Shown here: positions 59,482 through 64,000 of the stretch, piece by piece
How positions within the stretch are numbered: position 1 is the first letter of the stretch
Layout: every line of letters starts with the position of its first letter
Assembly: GCF_900120375.1 (NCBI RefSeq)
Contig: NZ_LT635480.1
Location: 868,001 to 932,000 of the forward strand
From: Ndongobacter massiliensis
Lineage (GTDB): Bacteria > Bacillota > Clostridia > Tissierellales > Peptoniphilaceae
Direction of reading: 5' to 3'
Length of the DNA stretch: 64,000 bases
The notes under the pieces: model-generated
The model's database searches: none
What the model was told of the DNA's origin: nothing
What the model saw: the letters and a program-made list of their open reading frames with translations, nothing else
Position numbers and translations under genes: made by a program

Positions 59482-60294
59482 TCAACCCACTCTTGTAAAA
59501 ATGCCGAAAATCACCGCCGCAATTGCCATGCCGACGAGGCTCCCCAACACGATTTCTCCGAGGGTGTGGATGCGCGCTTCGTACCGCGACTCGGCAACCA
59601 AAAGCGCCAAGGTATACGCCAACACGGCGACCCCGGTGGAATCGACCAAAAAAGCTGCAATGGTTGCCAGGCAAAAGGCGAGCGCCGTATGCCCGGACAC
59701 CGAACCGCCGTGCAAGGGAGTCCCGTGCCCGCGGTACCACAGGGCTTTTGCCAGTACCACGACAAAAAGCACCAAGCCCACCGCCACCACGGTCGCATGC
59801 GCGGCATGGATTCGAAGGTGCTCATACACAGCATTGGTCCAAAAACGAAATTTTTCAAAAAAGAGCAGGTAGCCGGTGATGACGGCATTCAGAGCGGCGA
59901 CAAATGTCGCCCCGGCGGAAACGTCTTTTGCAATTTTTACCGCCTCATCATAAGCCTCTCCAACCAGCCGATCGCAGATCGCTTCGACCGCCGTATTCAA
60001 GAGTTCCGACATCAACACAAAGGAAATGGCAATGGCAAGAACGGCAAACTCCAGCCGCGAAAGGCCGAAAAAAAGAGAAACTGCCAACACCACAATGCCG
60101 ACAATCACATCAAAACGCATATTGCGCTCGTACAATACCGCATATATTATGCCGTCAATGGCATGTCCGAAACTGGCCATCATAGTCGGCGACTTGTGTT
60201 GCTTTTTCTCAGGCCTTGAAAAGTAAGGACGTCGGCGCCAGCTTTTTTCCCTTTTTCCTTCCCATTCCCGCTCCGCATCGCGCTTATCGTTCAT
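59482..60294 (-). CDS. Undecaprenol/diacylglycerol kinase fused to PAP2 phosphatase domain
   Basis: A 270-residue membrane protein with two lipid-phosphate modules. Residues 36-145 are DgkA-like, with three hydrophobic helices and the hallmark ELLNTAVEAICDR; the Firmicutes members phosphorylate undecaprenol. Residues 165-268 are a PAP2-type phosphatase: KALWYRGHG, SGH at 200-202, and SRYEARIH (Arg237, His243). The fusion joins a kinase and a phosphatase acting on lipid carriers. The first 35 residues are very basic and cytoplasmic. The start ATG overlaps the ybeY stop. It replaces dgkA plus cdd of the Bacillus cluster. Confidence 0.92.
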   Translation of the reverse strand: MNDKRDAEREWEGKREKSWRRRPYFSRPEKKQHKSPTMMASFGHAIDGIIYAVLYERNMRFDVIVGIVVLAVSLFFGLSRLEFAVLAIAISFVLMSELLNTAVEAICDRLVGEAYDEAVKIAKDVSAGATFVAALNAVITGYLLFFEKFRFWTNAVYEHLRIHAAHATVVAVGLVLFVVVLAKALWYRGHGTPLHGGSVSGHTALAFCLATIAAFLVDSTGVAVLAYTLALLVAESRYEARIHTLGEIVLGSLVGMAIAAVIFGIFTRVG

Positions 60295-60758
60295 GATTTC
60301 TCCTGGGGAAGGCCCAACGCCTCCATTACCGCCTCTTCTTTCCTGCGCATGACACGCTTCTCTTCTTCCGTCTCATGATCATAACCGAGCAGGTGTAAAA
60401 GCGAATGGACGCAGAGGTATAGCATCTCGCGCTCCCGGGAATGACCATAGGCTTCCGCCTGCTCAAACACGCGGTCCATGCAAATCACGATGTCCCCAAG
60501 AGGCAAAAGCGCACCTTTCGGATACCGCATCGGATCTTCTTCGAGCGGAAAACTCAACACATCTGTTACGGAATCGACATTCCGGTAGCTGCGATTCAAC
60601 CGCTGCATTTCTTCCGCATTGACAAAAGAAAGGGAGATTTCCACCGCATCGCTTCGTCCCTCCTTTTCCAATGTCATACCCAACGCACGCTGCAGCGCTC
60701 TTTCCAGCGATTCCGTTAAAATCGTACGTTCATCGCGATTGTCGACCCACAGTTGCAT
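60291..60758 (-). CDS. ybeY: Endoribonuclease YbeY (16S rRNA maturation factor)
   Basis: Single-strand endoribonuclease needed for 3'-end maturation of 16S rRNA and ribosome quality control. 155 residues from ATG 60758 (GAGAGGAAGG upstream). The zinc motif HSLLHLLGYDH contains the three histidines; SVTDVLSFPLEE is the other family signature. It overlaps the phoH coding end by 29 bases and the next gene by four. Confidence 0.95.
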   Translation of the reverse strand: MQLWVDNRDERTILTESLERALQRALGMTLEKEGRSDAVEISLSFVNAEEMQRLNRSYRNVDSVTDVLSFPLEEDPMRYPKGALLPLGDIVICMDRVFEQAEAYGHSREREMLYLCVHSLLHLLGYDHETEEEKRVMRRKEEAVMEALGLPQEKS

Positions 60759-61731
60759 GACCCTTCCTCTCCGCACTCTTTTCTTCGTAGTTTTCAAAAG
60801 CGGCAATCACGCGCTGTACCAAGGGGTGGCGCACCACATCCGCTTTCTTGAAATGGCAGAACGCCACACCGTCCACGCCGCGCAGAATACGTTGGATTGT
60901 CTTTAACCCGGACTGCTTTCCGGCGGGCAAATCGATCTGCGTGACATCGCCGGTGATGACCGCCTTGGAACCGAAACCCAATCGCGTCAGAAACATCTTC
61001 ATCTGCGCCACCGTCGTATTCTGTGCTTCATCCAAAATAATAAAGGAGTTGTCGAGCGTACGCCCGCGCATATACGCCAAAGGAGCGACTTCCAGCTGTC
61101 CGCGCTCTTTCAATTTTTCATACGAGTCATGCCCGAAGATTTCAAAAAGCGCGTCGTACAGCGGGCGCAGGTATGGATCGATTTTTTCTTGCAAATCCCC
61201 GGGCAAAAAGCCGAGACTCTCCCCCGCCTCCACCGCCGGGCGCGTCAGGATAATGCGGTTGACTTCTCGATTCTTAAAGGCGCGGATGGCCATGGCAACC
61301 GCCAGATACGTCTTTCCCGTTCCCGCCGGTCCGATGCCGAAGGTAAAGCCATTTTCACGGATCGCTTCAATATAGCGGCTTTGCCCCAATGTTTTTGCGC
61401 GAATTGGCTTTCCATACGAGGAGGTGACGATGACATCGTCCAAAATCTTTTTCATCGACAGAGGATTCCCTTCCCGGGCCATCTCCGCCAAATAGCGCAC
61501 TTCCGGCAAGGTGATGAAGCCTTGCCTCTGTACGACTTCACTCATCGAATCCAACAATTCCCGCGCAATTTCCACCCGGTCCGCTTCGCCTTCGATAACG
61601 AGATTGCCGCCCTTTAAGCCGATATCGACGTCCAGCATCTCGCGAATCAGCCGCACGTTTTGATCCAGTTCGCCAAAAAGCGCCGCGATTTCTTCACTGC
61701 GCCTTGTTGCATCTTCCCAGCTTGTTTGCAC
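60730..61731 (-). CDS. phoH: PhoH-like ATPase (YbeZ/PhoH)
   Basis: Cytoplasmic P-loop ATPase, probably an RNA helicase-like partner of YbeY. 333 residues from GTG 61731 (AAGGAGG upstream). The N-terminal region contains an R3H/KH-like segment (VDIGLKGGNLVIEG); the ATPase has Walker A GPAGTGKTYLAVAM, TRPAVEAGESLGFLPG and Walker B FIILDEAQNTT, then VITGDVTQIDLP. The C-terminal tail is basic. It heads the phoH-ybeY-kinase-era-recO set. Confidence 0.95.
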   Translation of the reverse strand: MQTSWEDATRRSEEIAALFGELDQNVRLIREMLDVDIGLKGGNLVIEGEADRVEIARELLDSMSEVVQRQGFITLPEVRYLAEMAREGNPLSMKKILDDVIVTSSYGKPIRAKTLGQSRYIEAIRENGFTFGIGPAGTGKTYLAVAMAIRAFKNREVNRIILTRPAVEAGESLGFLPGDLQEKIDPYLRPLYDALFEIFGHDSYEKLKERGQLEVAPLAYMRGRTLDNSFIILDEAQNTTVAQMKMFLTRLGFGSKAVITGDVTQIDLPAGKQSGLKTIQRILRGVDGVAFCHFKKADVVRHPLVQRVIAAFENYEEKSAERKGHATVGRQSR

Positions 61732-61759
61732 CCTTGCCTCCTTGTTCGATCTTTTCTTT

Positions 61760-61768
61760 ATTCTAGCA
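61760..61768 (-). promoter_or_regulatory. Extended -10 promoter of phoH cluster
   Basis: The minus strand reads TGCTAGAAT, an extended -10 (TAGAAT at 61760-61765), about 29 bases before the phoH GTG. No -35 match was found at 17 bases. Confidence 0.55.
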
Positions 61769-62306
61769 CAAGCGTTAAAAACGGCGTATGGGTTCCTCCG
61801 TTATCAAAGCGCTTTTTGTCACCGTGGCGTAGCGCAAAATTCCTATGCTTCGTAAACGGGGATTTTCTGATTTTTCGTCTTTTTGCCGGCTGCTTTTCCA
61901 GAAATATAGGCGTATTCAACCGGTATTTCTAGTTTTCTTCTAATTTTTACGGTTCATTTTTTCATTTCTTCCCCGAAATTAAAGGTATTTTCCCCATTTT
62001 TCAATTTTTACCGGCTCTCGCCGACCGGTATTTTCTATAAAAATAAAAGTCTACCCGTTAATTTTCCACTTTACTGCAAAAATACAGCCGATACTTTCAC
62101 GTTTTCAAAAATTATACCGGAAATATGGCGCGCCTTATTTCTTTTTCATGCAGGCGTTTCTGCCGCATTTTCAGTTTTACCGGCTGCTGCAACTGGGCCG
62201 CGGTCACTTCGTTTCAACCACGCGGCTGCGGTCACTTGGCTGCGCACGCGCGGCTGGAGCAAGGTGACCAAGTTCGCTCTTCTGCGACCGTTTGCACACT
62301 GCAAAA

Positions 62307-62337
62307 ACTGCGGCAGAAGCATCCCCTCTGCCGCAGT
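62307..62337 (-). terminator. Rho-independent terminator of the surface protein gene
   Basis: The perfect 11-base arms ACTGCGGCAGA (62307-62317) and TCTGCCGCAGT (62327-62337) with a nine-base loop are followed by TTTTTGC on the minus strand. It lies just after the surface protein stop. Confidence 0.9.
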
Positions 62338-62364
62338 CTGTTCAATTTATTGACGTAAGGACTT

Positions 62365-64000
62365 TCACTTCCGCTTCTTATCCGCCGCGTACAAGGCGCC
62401 TACGGAAGTAACGAGCAGCGCCACGCTCATCAGTATGCCGACATCGCCGGTTTTCGGCGATTTCTTTTCCGTTTTTTTCGGTTCTTCCGATTCTGGCTCC
62501 GGTATTGGTCTCTTCTCTGTATTGGTGATGGTAAAACCTTCCTGCATCGTACCGACAATCTCCGTTGTATAACCATCTAAGGCAACTTCTTCCACTGTAT
62601 ACGCAATCGGTTGTTGATCGTCCGCATACATTGGCAATTGCGTGAAGGTATGCTGCCATTGATTTTCCGCCGTCAAAATCGCCGTAGCCTGCTCTTCGCC
62701 GTTTGCCAGCAAGCAAATTTCCGCCTGGCCGGCTTCCTTGCCCACCCATGCTTTTTTTACCGAGATAGAAATAAAGGGATTCAAACGCCATGCACCATAG
62801 AGAATTTCGTCTTTTTGTACCGGATGCGCAGCCAAGGGCCGGGTGAGTTCTTCATCCTCATACCATCCCCGGAATGTCCAGATCCCGCGTTCATCTCGGA
62901 TACTTGACGGATTTTCCGTCACCATCAACTCCTGATTCCACCCATAAGCGGTATCATCCTGCGGAAGCACTGCGCTTTCCGGCGTATCCCCCACGTAAAG
63001 GTATCTTACCTTGTGGGTAATGGGTTGACGATATAGGGTAACCTCAACGGATTCGGTCTCCGGTTCCGTGTCCGGCTTTTTATAATTGACACTGTCCCCG
63101 CCGATGCCTTGAATCACTTGATTGTTGTCTCCCCTCTGCGCATAAAAGGTATACGTAAAACTGTTGGTTTCTTCTGTACTGAACATGGTCCAAAAAGCTT
63201 TATTTCCGCCCTGCGAGCCGTCTTCTTCCAGTTTTGAGATGTACACACCGTCAGAGCCTTCTTTAAAGGATATTTTTGAGCCGAACAAAACGCCATTCAT
63301 CTGCGGCGCATTGAGCTGAACTGCCTGTCCGTCGTCTATGTCCACCAAGGCAATGATCGGAAGCACAGAAATAGGCTCCTTTGTCTCGTGGTTCAAAAAA
63401 TCCACCTGAAATGTCACATCATCGGTCGAATAATAATACCATGGCTCGTTTTTTCGAATGTCATGCAGCGGAATTTTTTCCGGATCGCTGCTATGTACCA
63501 GACCAATACCGCGCAACGTCAAACGCAGATCTACCCAGCTTTTGCTTCGATTGTCCTGAAAGACATTTTCATAGTACAGTTGATCATTGATCGTCAAAAA
63601 ACCCGGATTTGCAAAGTGACATTTTGCATCGACCAACTGGGTTTGGTCACTAGCCGTAATTACAGACGCGCCGGAGAGCTTTTCCACCATTTTTCGCACT
63701 TTGACTGCTTCGGTCGCCTGCAGCTCCGCGTCTGTTAAAATAAATTTTTCTAAGTCCTCAAAGCTCCACTCTGCTCCGAGCATATTCTGGAAAGAGGCCT
63801 TCAAAACAGCTGTATAATCTGCATTATGCTGTTCCTGCAGGGCAATGGCGTTGTCCAGACGCGCAATTTCCGACTGGTTATGTTCCGTAATCGCCGTTTC
63901 TGCGGCTCCGGCATCTTTGACGTAAACAGGCGCCTTCATACTTTCATTTACTGTTACATCTACGCCAATGTCTTTCGCTTCCTGAATCTTTTGCAACAGT
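62365..64000 (-). CDS. Sortase-anchored surface protein with Cna-B domain (C-terminal part)
   Basis: Cell-wall-anchored protein; its start lies beyond the window. 545 codons are visible. Numbering from the first complete TTG: a helical charged region (30-110); a beta-rich adhesin-like region (about 110-305) faintly resembling streptococcal antigen I/II GbpC domains, which is tentative; a repeat-like stretch with FRGWYEDEELTRPL (about 325-405) like InlB B or MucBP modules; a Cna-B domain (405-493) of the kind carrying an isopeptide bond; a Pro/Glu linker; sorting signal SPKTGD (513-518) in place of LPXTG; a hydrophobic helix; and tail KKRK. It probably mediates adhesion. Confidence 0.88.
   Translation of the reverse strand, partial: LLQKIQEAKDIGVDVTVNESMKAPVYVKDAGAAETAITEHNQSEIARLDNAIALQEQHNADYTAVLKASFQNMLGAEWSFEDLEKFILTDAELQATEAVKVRKMVEKLSGASVITASDQTQLVDAKCHFANPGFLTINDQLYYENVFQDNRSKSWVDLRLTLRGIGLVHSSDPEKIPLHDIRKNEPWYYYSTDDVTFQVDFLNHETKEPISVLPIIALVDIDDGQAVQLNAPQMNGVLFGSKISFKEGSDGVYISKLEEDGSQGGNKAFWTMFSTEETNSFTYTFYAQRGDNNQVIQGIGGDSVNYKKPDTEPETESVEVTLYRQPITHKVRYLYVGDTPESAVLPQDDTAYGWNQELMVTENPSSIRDERGIWTFRGWYEDEELTRPLAAHPVQKDEILYGAWRLNPFISISVKKAWVGKEAGQAEICLLANGEEQATAILTAENQWQHTFTQLPMYADDQQPIAYTVEEVALDGYTTEIVGTMQEGFTITNTEKRPIPEPESEEPKKTEKKSPKTGDVGILMSVALLVTSVGALYAADKKRK

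Larger units (their letters stand above)
61732..62364. other. Non-coding, T-rich region with scattered repeats
   Basis: No convincing gene in these 633 bases. The plus strand is rich in T. Short imperfect repeats include ACCGGTATTT(T)CT at 61919-61930 and 62024-62036, a related AAAGGTATTTTCC at 61981-61993, and TTTACCGGCTC/TTTACCGGCTGC. From about 62190 the composition turns GC-rich, with GCGGTCACTT at 62200-62209 and 62228-62237 and the near-inverse AAGGTGACC at 62261-62269. It holds the phoH promoter at one end and a terminator at the other. Confidence 0.6.

Overview
The window reads as a chromosomal segment of a low-to-moderate GC, Gram-positive anaerobe of the Firmicutes. The clostridial/tissierellial branch is my inference, not proven. 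Supporting signs: strong AGGAGG ribosome sites, frequent TTG/GTG starts, a GlgC/GlgD two-subunit ADP-glucose pyrophosphorylase, alpha2beta2 glycyl-tRNA synthetase, MutS2, ZapA, a sortase-type surface protein, and a phoH-ybeY-dgkA-era-recO-glyQS-PPSR-dnaG-rpoD-trmK-nif3 order matching the Bacillus/Clostridium arrangement. Almost everything is on the minus strand; only murC is on the plus strand. I see no tRNA, rRNA, CRISPR array, insertion sequence or phage gene.

Layout, low to high coordinates (transcription mostly right to left). 1-7934: glycogen operon glgC-glgD-glgA-glgP-pulA, with glgP split by a one-base frameshift and pulA cut by the window edge. 8124-14090: guaB, then lower glycolysis (gap, a fused pgk-tpi, eno), with hairpin terminators after gap, eno and guaB. 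14192-21550: glmU-prs-pth-mfd-prsA, genes touching or overlapping; the GlmU lacks a recognisable uridylyltransferase domain. murC diverges from glmU. 23231-25537: a lone oligopeptide-binding lipoprotein. 25799-37472: a long gene string trmH-yitT-pheS-pheT-zapA-mutS2-argS-membrane protein-TPR protein. 37512-38784: infC-rpmI-rplT with a consensus promoter, a leader terminator and an AUU start on infC. 38835-40712: sugar kinase (ROK) and phosphomannose isomerase. 40776-44166: hisS-thrS. 44292-46062: an NlpC/P60 wall hydrolase with a consensus promoter and a perfect WalR-type box. 46127-61768: phoH to nif3, a macromolecular-synthesis cluster with an unusually long RpoD and an AT-rich peptidase S51 gene inserted between trmK and nif3. 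61732-62364: a non-coding, T-rich, repeat-bearing gap. 62365-64000: the C-terminal part of a cell-wall-anchored surface protein.

How they work together: carbon from hexose phosphates enters glycogen storage (glg genes) or glycolysis (gap, pgk-tpi, eno). glmU and murC feed wall precursor synthesis, while the NlpC hydrolase, undecaprenol kinase/PAP2 fusion and surface protein act at the envelope. The rest is housekeeping: translation (four aminoacyl-tRNA synthetases, IF3, L35, L20, peptidyl-tRNA hydrolase, YbeY, Era), DNA replication and repair (DnaG, RecO, Mfd, MutS2, Dgt) and nucleotide supply (GuaB, Prs). No clearly new multi-gene defence or mobile system is visible. The most notable items are gene-level anomalies: the frameshifted, active-site-divergent phosphorylase, the PGK-TIM fusion, the truncated GlmU, the RpoD insertion, and regulatory sites that can be read directly.
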